From Pseudorhodobacter aquimaris (GTDB lineage: Bacteria > Pseudomonadota > Alphaproteobacteria > Rhodobacterales > Rhodobacteraceae): DNA of 64,000 bases. The first letter of the stretch is position 1; every line of letters starts with the position of its first letter. The DNA lies in NCBI RefSeq assembly GCF_001202025.1, contig NZ_LGHS01000069.1:62001-126000 (forward strand), in the 5' to 3' direction. The translations under genes were made by a program, and so were the position numbers. Positions 1-8,558 of the stretch are shown here, one piece after another. The notes under the pieces are model-generated. The model searched no databases. It saw only the letters and a program-made list of their open reading frames with translations, and was not told the origin of the DNA.

Positions 1-144
1 CGCGGTGCTGTCGGTGGAACCGCCGGCGCTGGAGGGTACGATGATTTCGATCGATTTGCTTGGATAGTCTTGGGCAAAAGCGGGTGTATTGGCGACGGCA
101 AGCAAGGCAAGGCCGGCGACGAAACTGCGTTTACTGATGTTCAT
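1..144 (-). CDS. Tripartite tricarboxylate transporter substrate-binding protein (TctC/Bug family), 5' end only
   Basis: Only the first 48 codons lie in the window; the gene runs off the left edge. The translated start has a basic n-region, a hydrophobic core rich in Ala and Leu, and a cleavage site after AFA. The mature protein then opens with QDYPSKSIEIIVPSSAGGS. That opening, a YP(S/D)K stretch followed by I.(I/L)IVP...GG.TD, is the usual N-terminus of periplasmic Bug/TctC receptors, which feed carboxylates to TctAB-type membrane proteins. The ligand cannot be predicted from this fragment. A 9-bp perfect inverted repeat lies 74 bases upstream. The call rests on the N-terminal motif alone but the motif is distinctive. 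Confidence 0.8.
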   Translation of the reverse strand, partial: MNISKRSFVAGLALLAVANTPAFAQDYPSKSIEIIVPSSAGGSTDSTA

Positions 145-217
145 TGGGTTCCCTCATTACGACAACGGGCAGCGCCCGTCTTTTATAGCTCTGCCAAATT
201 TTGCAGCAAAGCATCGG

Positions 218-246
218 GATTGCAAGAATAAGATTGCCTTGCAATC
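218..246. promoter_or_regulatory. Perfect 9-bp inverted repeat upstream of the TctC-type gene
   Basis: GATTGCAAG at 218-226 and CTTGCAATC at 238-246 are exact reverse complements separated by 11 bases. The spacer itself contains another ATTGC. The element sits in the leader of the left-edge binding-protein gene, 74 to 102 bases before its start codon, in an otherwise gene-free stretch (145-369). It is most likely an operator for a dimeric regulator of the transporter; a transcribed hairpin is possible. The regulator is unknown. Confidence 0.4.
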
Positions 247-328
247 ATGCGGTTTCCGTAAGGGAAGGACGTAGCCGCAGGCCATTGTTTCCAAATAATT
301 TATACGCGGGCGACTATTGCCGCAGCAG

Positions 329-363
329 ACCCCCAAGCCCTTTGCACAAACGTGCTTGGGGGT
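329..363 (-). terminator. Hairpin just downstream of dapA
   Basis: Ten base pairs form between ACCCCCAAGC (329-338) and GCTTGGGGGT (354-363) around a 15-base loop. It lies 6 bases past the dapA stop codon in the direction of dapA transcription. No clear T-run follows, so it is either a weak terminator or a 3'-end-protecting hairpin. Confidence 0.5.
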
Positions 364-369
364 GTGGGC

Positions 370-1245
370 TTAGTTGATCAAGCCTGCAAAGCGCATGGCC
401 TCTTTGATCCGGGCCTTTGCGCCATCGGTTAAATCGACCAGCGGCAAGCGCACCTCTTCCGAGCAGCGCCCCAGAACCGAAAGCCCGTATTTCGCACCAA
501 CCAGCCCCGGCTCCATAAAGATCGCCTCATGCAGGGGCATCAGACGGTCCTGCAATTCAAGCGCTTTGGCGTAATCGCCCGCCAAGGTGGCGTTCTGGAA
601 ATCAGCGCAAAGGCGGGGGGCAACATTGGCCGTGACCGAAATGCAGCCAACACCACCATGGGCGTTGAAGCCAAGCGCGGTTGCATCCTCACCCGAAAGC
701 TGGACGAAATCCTTGCCACAGGTGATGCGTTGTTTCGGGACGCGCGACAGATCACCGGTGGCATCCTTGACGCCGACAATCCGCGGCAGCTTGGCCAGCT
801 CGCCCATGGTTGCGGGTGACATGTCCACGGCAGAGCGCCCGGGAATGTTATAGATGATGATCGGCAGGGTGCAGCAATCATGGATTGCGGTGAAATGCGC
901 GATCAATCCGGCCTGGCTTGGTTTGTTGTAATAGGGGGTGACCACCAGGGCGGCATCGGCGCCCACCTTTTGGGCGTGCCGGATCAATTCGATCCCTTCG
1001 GCGGTGTTGTTGGAACCGGTGCCAGCAATAACCGGAACGCGGCCCGCTGCGGCCTTGACCACCTCTTCGATGACCAGACCATGCTCGGCATGGCTCAGCG
1101 TCGGGCTTTCTCCAGTGGTGCCTACTGGCACGATGCCTTCGCTGCCCTCGTTGATATGCCATTCAACCAGTTTCTTGAGCGTATCCAAGTCCACTTTGCC
1201 GTCTTTCAACGGCGTGACCAGGGCAGGCATTGACCCTTTGAACAT
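370..1245 (-). CDS. dapA: 4-hydroxy-tetrahydrodipicolinate synthase
   Basis: This cytoplasmic enzyme condenses pyruvate with aspartate semialdehyde, the first committed step to diaminopimelate and lysine. The 291-residue length is normal for the family. The pyruvate-binding GTTGES motif is at residues 42-47, the tyrosine of the YYNKP segment is at about 105-106, IYNIPGRS is at about 131-138, and the Schiff-base lysine is K160 in GVKDATG. The gene is transcribed away from the lytic transglycosylase gene, with a 154-base divergent intergenic region. A hairpin follows the stop codon. No lesions are seen. Confidence 0.96.
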   Translation of the reverse strand: MFKGSMPALVTPLKDGKVDLDTLKKLVEWHINEGSEGIVPVGTTGESPTLSHAEHGLVIEEVVKAAAGRVPVIAGTGSNNTAEGIELIRHAQKVGADAALVVTPYYNKPSQAGLIAHFTAIHDCCTLPIIIYNIPGRSAVDMSPATMGELAKLPRIVGVKDATGDLSRVPKQRITCGKDFVQLSGEDATALGFNAHGGVGCISVTANVAPRLCADFQNATLAGDYAKALELQDRLMPLHEAIFMEPGLVGAKYGLSVLGRCSEEVRLPLVDLTDGAKARIKEAMRFAGLIN

Positions 1246-1399
1246 GGCACACTTCTCCTCTTGGGGGGGCGATTCAGCCCCGTTGGTTTCCCAGCCTTCC
1301 TAGCGTCATGTTTGCAGCTTGCCAAGCGGTGCGCGACATTATGGGTGCACGCGGGGATGTGAGTTGCGTCCCCTCGGCCGGAATGGCAGTTTGCGCGTT

Positions 1400-3346
1400 A
1401 TGAAAACATATCTCGCCCCCCGCTTCGCTTTTCATGTTTTGGCTGTGCCATTCTTTGCGCTTTGTTTCGCCTTGCCTGCGCTGGCGCAGGGCGATTTTCG
1501 CGCCGCCTTTTCCGCCGCCGAATCGCGCGATTGGGACAAGGCGCTGACACTGGCACCACAAGGCATCGCGCATGACGTCATTGAATGGCAGCGCCTGCGC
1601 GCGGGCGAAGGATACTTGGGCGATTACGAGGCGTTTCTGGCCCGTCGCCCCGATTGGCCCGGTATGCCCTGGCTGCACCAAAAGGGAGAGGAGGCCGTTG
1701 CCCGGTCCACCACCCCGTCACGTGTGATCGCCTATTTCGGCAACAGCCAGCCCGCAACTGCCGAAGGCGCGCTGGCCTTGGTGCGTGCGCTTATGGCGGC
1801 GGGGCAGGGGGGGGATGCGGCGGCCGTGGCGCGGAATGCCTGGGTCAGCCTGCGCTTTGACGCCGAGGAACAGACGCAGATGCTGGTCTTGCAAGGATCG
1901 GCCTTGGGGGGCGCGCATAATGCCCGCCTTGACGCCCTGCTTTGGGAGGGCCGAGAGGATGAGGCCGAGCGGATGCTATCGCTTGTCACTGCGGATTGGC
2001 AGGCTTTGGGGCGCGCCCGTATTGCCTTGCGCCGTCAGGCGGAGGGGGTGAATGCGCTGATCGATGCCGTGCCCGCAGCACAGTCCAATGATCCGGGCCT
2101 TGCCTATGAGCGTTTCGTTTGGCGGATGCGGGCAGGGCTGGAGGATCGGGCGCTGGAATTGCTGTTTGCGCGTTCGGGATCGGCGACCTCTCTTGGTCGG
2201 CCAGAGGCATGGGCTGCGCGGCGTATCTGGCTGGTGCGCGAATTGATGCAATCGGGCCGGTTTGCCGAGGCCTACCGCGCCGCCGCAAACCATCATCTGA
2301 CCGAGGGCGGGGATTACGCGGATCTGGAGTTTCTGGCCGGCTTTGTCGCGCTGCGCAAACTGGGGGATGCGGCCACGGCGCGCGGCCATTTCCAGCATTT
2401 GAAACAAGGCGTCAGCACCCCGATCAGCCTGTCGCGCGCACATTATTGGGAAGGCCGCGCCGAGGAAGCCTTGGGCAATTTCGCCGCCGCCCGTGTGGCC
2501 TTTGAGGCCGGCGCGCAGCATCAAACCGCCTATTACGGGCTGCTGTCTGCGGAACACTTGGGGCTGACCTTGGACGCGGCCCTGTTGTCGGATGCGCGCC
2601 CCGCCGATTGGCAGGAGGCGGCATTTGCCAAATCCTCGGTGATGGAGGCGGCAAAGCTTTTGCTGGCGGCGGGTGATATGGATCTGGCAAAACGGTTCAT
2701 GCTGCATCTGGCTGAGGGGCTGGGGCCTGTGGCGCTGGACCAGCTTGCCGATGCGGCATTGCAAATGGGTCAGCCGCATATCGCGGTCTTGATCGGCAAA
2801 CAGGCCGCCGCGCGCGCGATCATCCTGCCGCGGGCCTATTTTCCGGTGGTGGATATGGTGCCCGACGGGTTGCCCGTCAGCCGCGCGCTTGCGCTGTCCA
2901 TTGCGCGGCGGGAAAGTGAGTTTAATTCCGTGGTCATCAGCCCCGCCGGCGCGCGTGGCCTGATGCAGGTGATGCCTGGCACCGCCAAGCTGATGGCGGC
3001 CAAGATGGGGCAGGATTATGCTTTGGGTAATCTGACATCGGATCCGGCCTATAATGTGCGGCTTGGGGCGGGCTATCTTGCGCAATTGGTTGAGGAGTTC
3101 GGGCCGGCGGTGGCGTTGATCGCATCGGGCTATAACGCGGGGCCGGGCCGGCCCCGCAGCTGGATCACCGAGTTTGGCGACCCGCGGCAACCCGATGTGG
3201 ATATTGTCGATTGGGTTGAAACCATCCCCTATGCCGAGACGCGCACCTATGTGATGCGCGTCGTGGAATCGCTGGTCATTTACCGCGCGCGGTTGCGGGG
3301 GGCTGCGGGGGTGGTGAACGTCAAGTCGGAATTGACCGGCCGTTAA
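1400..3346 (+). CDS. Soluble lytic murein transglycosylase (Slt70-like), exported
   Basis: This periplasmic enzyme cleaves the MurNAc-GlcNAc bond of peptidoglycan to give 1,6-anhydro products. The chosen ATG begins a clear signal peptide (MKTYLAPRF, then a hydrophobic core ending ALA-QGD); an in-frame extension back to 1319 would hide it. Residues 30 to about 480 are an alpha-helical, Ala-rich superhelix of the Slt U/L-domain type. The C-terminal lysozyme-like domain carries the catalytic Glu in ARRESEFN at about residue 505, then GLMQVMPGTA, N.RLGAGYL and ASGYNAGPGR. At 648 residues it matches Slt70-like enzymes. Its stop overlaps the convergent ThDP-enzyme stop by 4 bases. Confidence 0.92.
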   Translation: MKTYLAPRFAFHVLAVPFFALCFALPALAQGDFRAAFSAAESRDWDKALTLAPQGIAHDVIEWQRLRAGEGYLGDYEAFLARRPDWPGMPWLHQKGEEAVARSTTPSRVIAYFGNSQPATAEGALALVRALMAAGQGGDAAAVARNAWVSLRFDAEEQTQMLVLQGSALGGAHNARLDALLWEGREDEAERMLSLVTADWQALGRARIALRRQAEGVNALIDAVPAAQSNDPGLAYERFVWRMRAGLEDRALELLFARSGSATSLGRPEAWAARRIWLVRELMQSGRFAEAYRAAANHHLTEGGDYADLEFLAGFVALRKLGDAATARGHFQHLKQGVSTPISLSRAHYWEGRAEEALGNFAAARVAFEAGAQHQTAYYGLLSAEHLGLTLDAALLSDARPADWQEAAFAKSSVMEAAKLLLAAGDMDLAKRFMLHLAEGLGPVALDQLADAALQMGQPHIAVLIGKQAAARAIILPRAYFPVVDMVPDGLPVSRALALSIARRESEFNSVVISPAGARGLMQVMPGTAKLMAAKMGQDYALGNLTSDPAYNVRLGAGYLAQLVEEFGPAVALIASGYNAGPGRPRSWITEFGDPRQPDVDIVDWVETIPYAETRTYVMRVVESLVIYRARLRGAAGVVNVKSELTGR

Positions 3347-4986
3347 CCCGTTTTGCCCTGAAGCTGGCTTAGGGATTGGCCGGGGGTCAGCATATCAGGG
3401 TCCAGCCGCAGCTCTATGATCGCAAGGGTATTTGCGGATTGCGCGCGCGCAAAGGCGGCGGAGAAATCGGCCTGATCGGTCACCGTTTCGCCATGCCCGC
3501 CATAGGCACGGGCAAGCGCGGCGAAATCGGGGTTGGCCAGATCGGTGCCTGAGGTGCGGCCGGGGTAATGGCGTTCCTGGTGCATTCGGATGGTGCCATA
3601 GCGGCCATTATTGGCGACAATCACAATCGGTTTCGCGCCATGCTGCACGGCGGTGGACGCCTCATTACATGTCATTTGAAAACAGCCGTCGCCGGCCATG
3701 CACACCACCGTTCTATCCGGGTTTTGCAGCGATGCCGCAATCGCTGCCGGAAAGCCGTAACCCATAGACCCCGAGGTCGGCGCAAGCTGTGTGCCATGTT
3801 GCCGGAACCGGTAATAGCGGTGCAAAAAGGCCGCGTAATTGCCGGCACCATTGGTCACGATGCTGTCCTGTGGCAGGTTGGCTGAGAGCCACGTGACGAC
3901 TTCTTCCAGCTTTACCGCGCCGGGGGTCGCCACCGGGGTTTGCCATGCCTCGTAATTGGCGCGCGCGGTTTTGGTCCAATCGGCCCATGCGCCCTTGCCT
4001 GTGGTTTGCGCCAGCCGCGTCAGCATTTGATCGGCGCGTGCGGGGATTGCCAGCGTGGGGTGGAAAACGCGGCCAAGCTCGGCAGGGTCGGGGTGAACAT
4101 GCAAGATGCGGGGGCCGGGGTGCGTGGGGTCCAACAACTCATAGCCGTTGGTGGTCGTATCCCCAAGCCGCGCGCCAAGCACCAGAATGGTATCGGCCTG
4201 CGTCAACATTTGGCCCAGCTTGGGGTTCATGCCGACGCCCAGATCCCCGACGAAATTGGGGTGGTCGTTGTCAATCCGGTCCTGACGGCGAAAGGAAACC
4301 GCAACGGGAATATCCCAACCCTCGGCAAATTGGGCCAGATCGGCGGCGGCCTGTGCCGACCAGTTCGGCCCGCCCGCCAGCACAAGGGGGCGCTTGGCCG
4401 TGGCCAATGCATCGGTGATGGCGCTGACTTGTTCGGGGCTGATGGCAAAGGGTTGGGGGCTGGGCGCGGGCAGATCGGCGACATCAGCCATGGCCGAGAG
4501 CATATCCTCGGGCAGGGCCAGAACCACAGGGCCGGGGCGGCCTGAGGTGGCAAGGTGGAACGCGTGGCTGATATATTCCGGCAGACGCTTTATCTGGTCG
4601 ACTTCGGTGGCCCATTTCGCCAAGGGGCCAAAGACGGCGCGGTAATCCACCTCTTGGAACGCCTCACGGTCGCGGTGGTTGCGCGCGATCTGGCCGACAA
4701 AGACCACCATCGGCGTGCTGTCTTGCTTGGCGATATGGATGCCCGCGCTGGCATTGGTCGCACCCGGACCACGGGTGACAAAAAGCACGCCGGGGGTGTT
4801 GGTCATCTTGCCATGGGCCTCGGCCATCATGGCGGCACCACCTTCCTGACGGCAAACGATATTCTGGATACCGCTGTCATGCAGCCCGTCCAGCGCGGCG
4901 AGAAAGCTCTCGCCCGGTACGGAAAACACGCGGGTCACGCCCTGCGCTGCGAGTTGATCCACCAGAATTTGTCCACCGTGCCGCAT
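3343..4986 (-). CDS. Thiamine diphosphate-dependent enzyme, acetolactate-synthase-like
   Basis: The layout is that of the ThDP-dependent decarboxylase/acetolactate synthase superfamily. The N-terminal Pyr domain carries the cofactor-activating Glu in CRQEGGAAMMAE at about residue 50. A central domain has GARLGD. The C-terminal PP domain has the GDG...NN metal-diphosphate motif (GDGCFQMTCNEA to IVANN) at about 430-465. No small regulatory subunit gene is adjacent, so it is more likely one of the many IlvB homologues acting on 2-keto acids than the biosynthetic IlvB; the substrate cannot be read. A strong AGGAGG precedes two consecutive ATGs, and the second (4986) has the better spacing. Confidence 0.82.
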   Translation of the reverse strand: MRHGGQILVDQLAAQGVTRVFSVPGESFLAALDGLHDSGIQNIVCRQEGGAAMMAEAHGKMTNTPGVLFVTRGPGATNASAGIHIAKQDSTPMVVFVGQIARNHRDREAFQEVDYRAVFGPLAKWATEVDQIKRLPEYISHAFHLATSGRPGPVVLALPEDMLSAMADVADLPAPSPQPFAISPEQVSAITDALATAKRPLVLAGGPNWSAQAAADLAQFAEGWDIPVAVSFRRQDRIDNDHPNFVGDLGVGMNPKLGQMLTQADTILVLGARLGDTTTNGYELLDPTHPGPRILHVHPDPAELGRVFHPTLAIPARADQMLTRLAQTTGKGAWADWTKTARANYEAWQTPVATPGAVKLEEVVTWLSANLPQDSIVTNGAGNYAAFLHRYYRFRQHGTQLAPTSGSMGYGFPAAIAASLQNPDRTVVCMAGDGCFQMTCNEASTAVQHGAKPIVIVANNGRYGTIRMHQERHYPGRTSGTDLANPDFAALARAYGGHGETVTDQADFSAAFARAQSANTLAIIELRLDPDMLTPGQSLSQLQGKTG

Positions 4987-5048
4987 CATAGCCTCCTGTC
5001 CCTTTGGTCGCGGGCAGGTTGCGACGGAAGGCGGCCGGGATCAAGGCG

Positions 5049-6080
5049 TTAAAGGTTGGCGGTCACGGTAAAATCCGCAGGGATGCGGTCATGACCGTCC
5101 AGAACCAGATCTACCATCACCTCGGCGACCAGCGGGGCCATGCCAAAACCGATCTTGAAACCGCCATTGGCGATAAAATGGCCGGGGCGGGCGGGCCAAG
5201 GCCCGAGCATGGGCGCGCGGGTGCGGCTGCGTGGACGGATGCCGGCCCAGCGATCAACGACGGGGGCATCCGCAAGGCAGGGCAGGGCGGCGCGGGCGCG
5301 CTCGATCAATGTTTCAAGCTGGTCATCGGTGCTGGTCGGGTTGTCCCAATAGCGTTCAGAAGTAGACCCTATCGCCACGGTGCCATCGCCATGCGCCACA
5401 ATATGCAGCCCGTCGACAAAGATCTGCGGCTGTTGTCCGGCATCAAGGCCAAAGGCGGCGGCCTGTCCTTTGACACCGTTGCCCATCTGGCGCGTGTGGT
5501 TTCTTGTCAGTTCCTCCAGCCCCGCATGGCCGGTGGCCCAGATCTGCGGGCCGCAGGGGGTGCCGCCGAATTCCACACCCTTGACGCGCAGCGCGGCCAA
5601 AAGGGCGGCAAGGGCCGCGCGGGGCTGTAATTGGGCGGCTAGCGTATCCTGCACCAGCCAGCCTGTCGGGCTGTGTGGTTCCCATGTGTTGCCACTGGCG
5701 GGGATCACATTCCATGCGGCCTTTCCTTGCCAAAGGGTTTCGGCGTTGACCGTCCGGCTGCGGGCCAAGGCCAAAAGCGCCTCATCCGCGATGGGCAGCA
5801 GCCGGCCCGTGCGTGCATAAAGCGGGTCCAGCCCGCCGGTTTCCTGCACGGCATCCCACCAGCTTTGCGCCATCAAGAGACTTTCAAGCTGAAAGGCTTT
5901 CTTGGTGTTCCAAAGCTCTGGCACATGCGGGGCCAAGGCGCCGACCAGTCCGCCAGAGGATCCCGCCCCCGGTTTTGCCACATCAATCACCCTTACCCGC
6001 GCGCCGCGCTGGGCGGCGGCCCAAGCAATTGAAAGGCCAAAGATACCCGCGCCATGTATTGTCAGATCCGGCGTTGCCAT
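5049..6080 (-). CDS. FAD-dependent oxidoreductase, MnmC1-like (DAO family)
   Basis: The protein has 343 residues. The N-terminal Rossmann motif GAGIFGLSIAWAAAQRGA is at about residues 11-28, followed by VID, as expected for FAD-binding D-amino-acid-oxidase-fold proteins. A GSSGGLVGALAPHVPE segment resembles the corresponding loop of the MnmC1 domain, which oxidatively removes the carboxymethyl group of cmnm5(s2)U34 in tRNA. The gene is divergent from mnmD with about 50 bases between starts; in E. coli these two activities are one fused protein, MnmC. Function as stand-alone MnmC1 is inferred from this pairing. A general glycine/D-amino acid oxidase is the alternative. Confidence 0.7.
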   Translation of the reverse strand: MATPDLTIHGAGIFGLSIAWAAAQRGARVRVIDVAKPGAGSSGGLVGALAPHVPELWNTKKAFQLESLLMAQSWWDAVQETGGLDPLYARTGRLLPIADEALLALARSRTVNAETLWQGKAAWNVIPASGNTWEPHSPTGWLVQDTLAAQLQPRAALAALLAALRVKGVEFGGTPCGPQIWATGHAGLEELTRNHTRQMGNGVKGQAAAFGLDAGQQPQIFVDGLHIVAHGDGTVAIGSTSERYWDNPTSTDDQLETLIERARAALPCLADAPVVDRWAGIRPRSRTRAPMLGPWPARPGHFIANGGFKIGFGMAPLVAEVMVDLVLDGHDRIPADFTVTANL

Positions 6081-6133
6081 TTTGCGCCCCTTTGCCCATT
6101 GTCCCGCTGAACGTAGCCATAAGCGATTTGACC

Positions 6134-6805
6134 GTGACCGAAAACCCTAGCCCCACAGATGCGATGCTGGAATGGCGAGATGGTGCCTTGCCGGTGTCCA
6201 CCCGCTTTGACGATCCATATTTCAGCCTTCAGAACGGGCTGGAGGAAACGCGCCATGTGTTTCTGGCGGGCAACGGTTTGCCTGACCGTTTGCGCCCCGG
6301 TTTTCAGATTGCGGAACTGGGGTTTGGCACGGGGCTGAACCTGCTGGCCACGGCCTTGGTGGCGCAGGTGCCGATCCGCTTTACCTCGTTCGAGGCCTTC
6401 CCGATGGCGGGCGATGATATTGCCCGTGCGTTAACCGCCTTTCCGCAGGTGGCCGATGTGGCGCGCCCGTTCCTGCAGCATTGGGGGCAAGGTGCGCTTG
6501 CCTTCCAGATCGGGACGGTCTCGGTTGAGGTGGTGATCGGGGATGCCCGCGATACCCTGCCGCTTTGGGGTCAAAAGGCCGATGCGTGGTTTCTCGACGG
6601 GTTTTCCCCTGCGAAAAACCCCGAGCTATGGGGTGCGGATTTGATGATGCAGGTGGGCCGCCACACCGCGCCGGGTGGCACCTGCGCCACCTATACCGCC
6701 GCGGGCTTTGTGCGGCGGGGGCTGGCGGCGGCAGGTTTTGCGGTAGAGCGGCGCGCCGGTCATGGCCATAAGCGGCACATGACGGTTGGAACCCTTTTGG
6801 CGTAA
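6134..6805 (+). CDS. mnmD: tRNA U34 5-methylaminomethyl-2-thiouridine methyltransferase (stand-alone MnmC2)
   Basis: This is a SAM-dependent enzyme that methylates nm5(s2)U34 to mnm5(s2)U34 in the tRNA wobble position. It carries the SAM-binding ELGFGTGLNLL motif and the hallmark LDGFSPAKNPELW, followed by APGGTCATYTAAGFVRRGL and GHGHKRHM, all diagnostic of the MnmC2 domain. The conserved core starts at LEWRDG. The reading frame stays open far upstream into the divergent FAD-oxidase gene, so the start is chosen as the GTG at 6134; the ATG at 6164 (MLEWRDG) is the main alternative. No good ribosome-binding site helps decide. The enzyme lacks the fused oxidase domain. Confidence 0.9.
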   Translation: MTENPSPTDAMLEWRDGALPVSTRFDDPYFSLQNGLEETRHVFLAGNGLPDRLRPGFQIAELGFGTGLNLLATALVAQVPIRFTSFEAFPMAGDDIARALTAFPQVADVARPFLQHWGQGALAFQIGTVSVEVVIGDARDTLPLWGQKADAWFLDGFSPAKNPELWGADLMMQVGRHTAPGGTCATYTAAGFVRRGLAAAGFAVERRAGHGHKRHMTVGTLLA

Positions 6806-6812
6806 GGGGGGG

Positions 6813-8027
6813 CTATTGCGCGGGCATGGCGGCTTTCCCTTGTGGCGCGCGAAAATGACGGCGGTTCAAGGTCAGCACCAAAAGGATCATCGAAACCTGA
6901 AAACCGACAGCAATCGCCGAGAGGACCCAGTACCCCACCCCGAATTTCACAACCAGTCCGGCACCGACCAACCCGTTGTTAATCCAGAATTGCATCATCA
7001 CACTTAGTGCAATGCCGGGGCAGACCAGCGCATAGGATCCGACCGAGGGCTCTGCCCCCGTCAAAAACCGTGCACCATAGCCTTGCGCGCGCAACACAGT
7101 GAGGCCGAAAAGGCCAAAAGCAACCTGTACCGACAGGAATGCCGTCAACATCCGCAACGCGCCGCCTGCCGTTTCATGCGCGCCGAAATGGACGTGCAGC
7201 CCGTGACCCTGACGCAGCATCAAGATGCCCAACACAGTCATCAAGGGAACAATGATCAGCAAGGTTGGCGCGGTTTCAATATTGGTGCCGTTTTGCAGGA
7301 TTGAGGCGATGCCAAGCACCACGGCAATCAGCGCCCAAAGTGCAGCCATCACCAACAGCAAGGTCGAGGCGATCAGTGCAACCCCTGCGGTCAAAGGGCT
7401 GGCTGAAAGTGCAGCCGGGGCGGAAAACCCCACGCCGATCATCGAAAGGGCAAAGGCCGGAAGCACCTGACCAAAAGAGTTGTTGGCGGCAAATTTGAAC
7501 CTGCCCGGCGTCAACACCTGCGCCACAAAGCTGCCGATCTGCGCGAATGCCAGCCATGCGGTCAGCGCAAAGGCGATCATTGCCAATGGGAACAGATATT
7601 CCACAACCCCCCAAAGCCCGGGCACAAACACCAGTCCAAGGATAAAGCCGACGTTCACAGTCATCGCAATTGCCAAGGGCAGGGCGGTCAGTTGGCTTTG
7701 GGCGTTGGTGCCGATCAGCTTGGAATAACCGTCAGTCTTTTTGAAACGGTTTAGGCGACCAATGTTCCAAAACAGCATTTTCAGGTTCAGCACCGCGAAA
7801 ATAGCGACACCAAGGGCTGCGATCAGGATCATCGCCTGTTGCAATGCCCCGCCATTGGCAAAGGCCAAGGCGACATCTTCAAACACCGGAACTGGCTGCC
7901 CCGGATGTGGTATCCACATATAGAGCCACATGAAAAAGGTCACGACCAAGCCACCCGCCCCAACGGATGCAAGGAAATACTGTGGCCCCCAATTGTCAGC
8001 GGGGCGATTTTGTACGGCTTTTGCCAT
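6813..8027 (-). CDS. Multipass membrane protein, probably TsoY family (seleno)protein, cysteine form
   Basis: The product has 404 residues, about ten hydrophobic segments and short polar loops. The N-terminal DNWGPQYFLASVGAGG segment and overall layout match what I recall of the TsoY family, some members of which contain selenocysteine; the fold may be related to SLAC1/TehA channels. The protein has exactly one cysteine, C336 in SYALVCPGIALS, which would be the natural place for Sec in selenoprotein homologues. The start at 8027 is chosen because GGAGG lies 6 bases upstream; the frame remains open to 8048. A palindrome resembling an SqrR/BigR site lies just upstream. Function is unproven. Confidence 0.65.
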   Translation of the reverse strand: MAKAVQNRPADNWGPQYFLASVGAGGLVVTFFMWLYMWIPHPGQPVPVFEDVALAFANGGALQQAMILIAALGVAIFAVLNLKMLFWNIGRLNRFKKTDGYSKLIGTNAQSQLTALPLAIAMTVNVGFILGLVFVPGLWGVVEYLFPLAMIAFALTAWLAFAQIGSFVAQVLTPGRFKFAANNSFGQVLPAFALSMIGVGFSAPAALSASPLTAGVALIASTLLLVMAALWALIAVVLGIASILQNGTNIETAPTLLIIVPLMTVLGILMLRQGHGLHVHFGAHETAGGALRMLTAFLSVQVAFGLFGLTVLRAQGYGARFLTGAEPSVGSYALVCPGIALSVMMQFWINNGLVGAGLVVKFGVGYWVLSAIAVGFQVSMILLVLTLNRRHFRAPQGKAAMPAQ

Positions 8028-8042
8028 CTCGGCCTCCATCAC

Positions 8043-8058
8043 AATCAAATATTTGAAT
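8043..8058. promoter_or_regulatory. Candidate SqrR/BigR-type operator upstream of the TsoY-like gene
   Basis: On the + strand the site reads AATC, eight bases (AAATATTT), then GAAT. On the gene's own strand this is ATTC-N8-GATT. It contains a perfect 12-bp palindrome, TCAAATATTTGA, at 8045-8056. As I recall, the persulfide-responsive ArsR-family repressor SqrR of Rhodobacter recognises ATTC-N8-GAAT, so there is one mismatch. It lies 16-31 bases before the start codon, where a repressor would block transcription. The assignment is inference from resemblance. Confidence 0.45.
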
Positions 8059-8105
8059 ATGATATCCCGTAAGGCGGCAAGATGCGCTGTGGCGTGCTGT
8101 CGCGG

Positions 8106-8558
8106 CTAAACCTCTTTGGTAAAGATCAGGGAGGTAGGGGTCGAAAACCCCTTATGAGTGGAAACGTCTGATTGCCTGAAGCCGAGTGCAAAGAATATCG
8201 CGTGATTTTCTACCAGCTCGATCCGGGATTCAAGCTTCAACACCGGCAGGCCAAGATCGCGGGCGCGGGCCTCGGCGTGGTTTATCAAACTACGGGCATA
8301 GCCTTTGCCAAGCCATGGTTTGTCGACCGCAAGACGTCCCAAATAGAGGCAATCCGGCTTGGGGGTCAGGATCACACAGGCGCGGGCGGGCCGACCGATC
8401 ACCCAAATTTCACCGGGGTGGGTTGCCAGCGTTCCGGCGCTCATTTCATGCAGCGAGGAGGGCGGGTCTATTCGCCCCTCCATACCGGCAAAGGCACGCT
8501 TTATCAGGGCATAAAGCGCGTCCCAGTCATAAGGTGCTTTGGGTCGAAACGGGATCAT
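8106..8558 (-). CDS. GNAT family N-acetyltransferase
   Basis: This 150-residue protein belongs to the acetyl-CoA-dependent GNAT fold. The central strand and turn appear as CLYLGRLAVDKPWLGKGYARSLINHAEARARDLG, where the Q/RxxGxG/A-type pyrophosphate loop is LGKGYA. The C-terminal part has HAIFFALGFRQS, the usual end of the fold. ATG at 8558 follows AAGGA; a GTG one codon earlier is possible. The substrate cannot be inferred and no neighbour suggests one. Downstream on the same strand is the TsoY-like gene, about 80 bases away and with its own operator. Confidence 0.82.
   Translation of the reverse strand: MIPFRPKAPYDWDALYALIKRAFAGMEGRIDPPSSLHEMSAGTLATHPGEIWVIGRPARACVILTPKPDCLYLGRLAVDKPWLGKGYARSLINHAEARARDLGLPVLKLESRIELVENHAIFFALGFRQSDVSTHKGFSTPTSLIFTKEV

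Noticed and set aside
1976-3190. Long open frame on the minus strand opposite the lytic transglycosylase gene.
   Set aside because: It lies wholly inside a well-supported gene, its translation is rich in His, Arg and Gln with no recognisable domain, and it has no start signal; typical antisense frame of GC-rich DNA.
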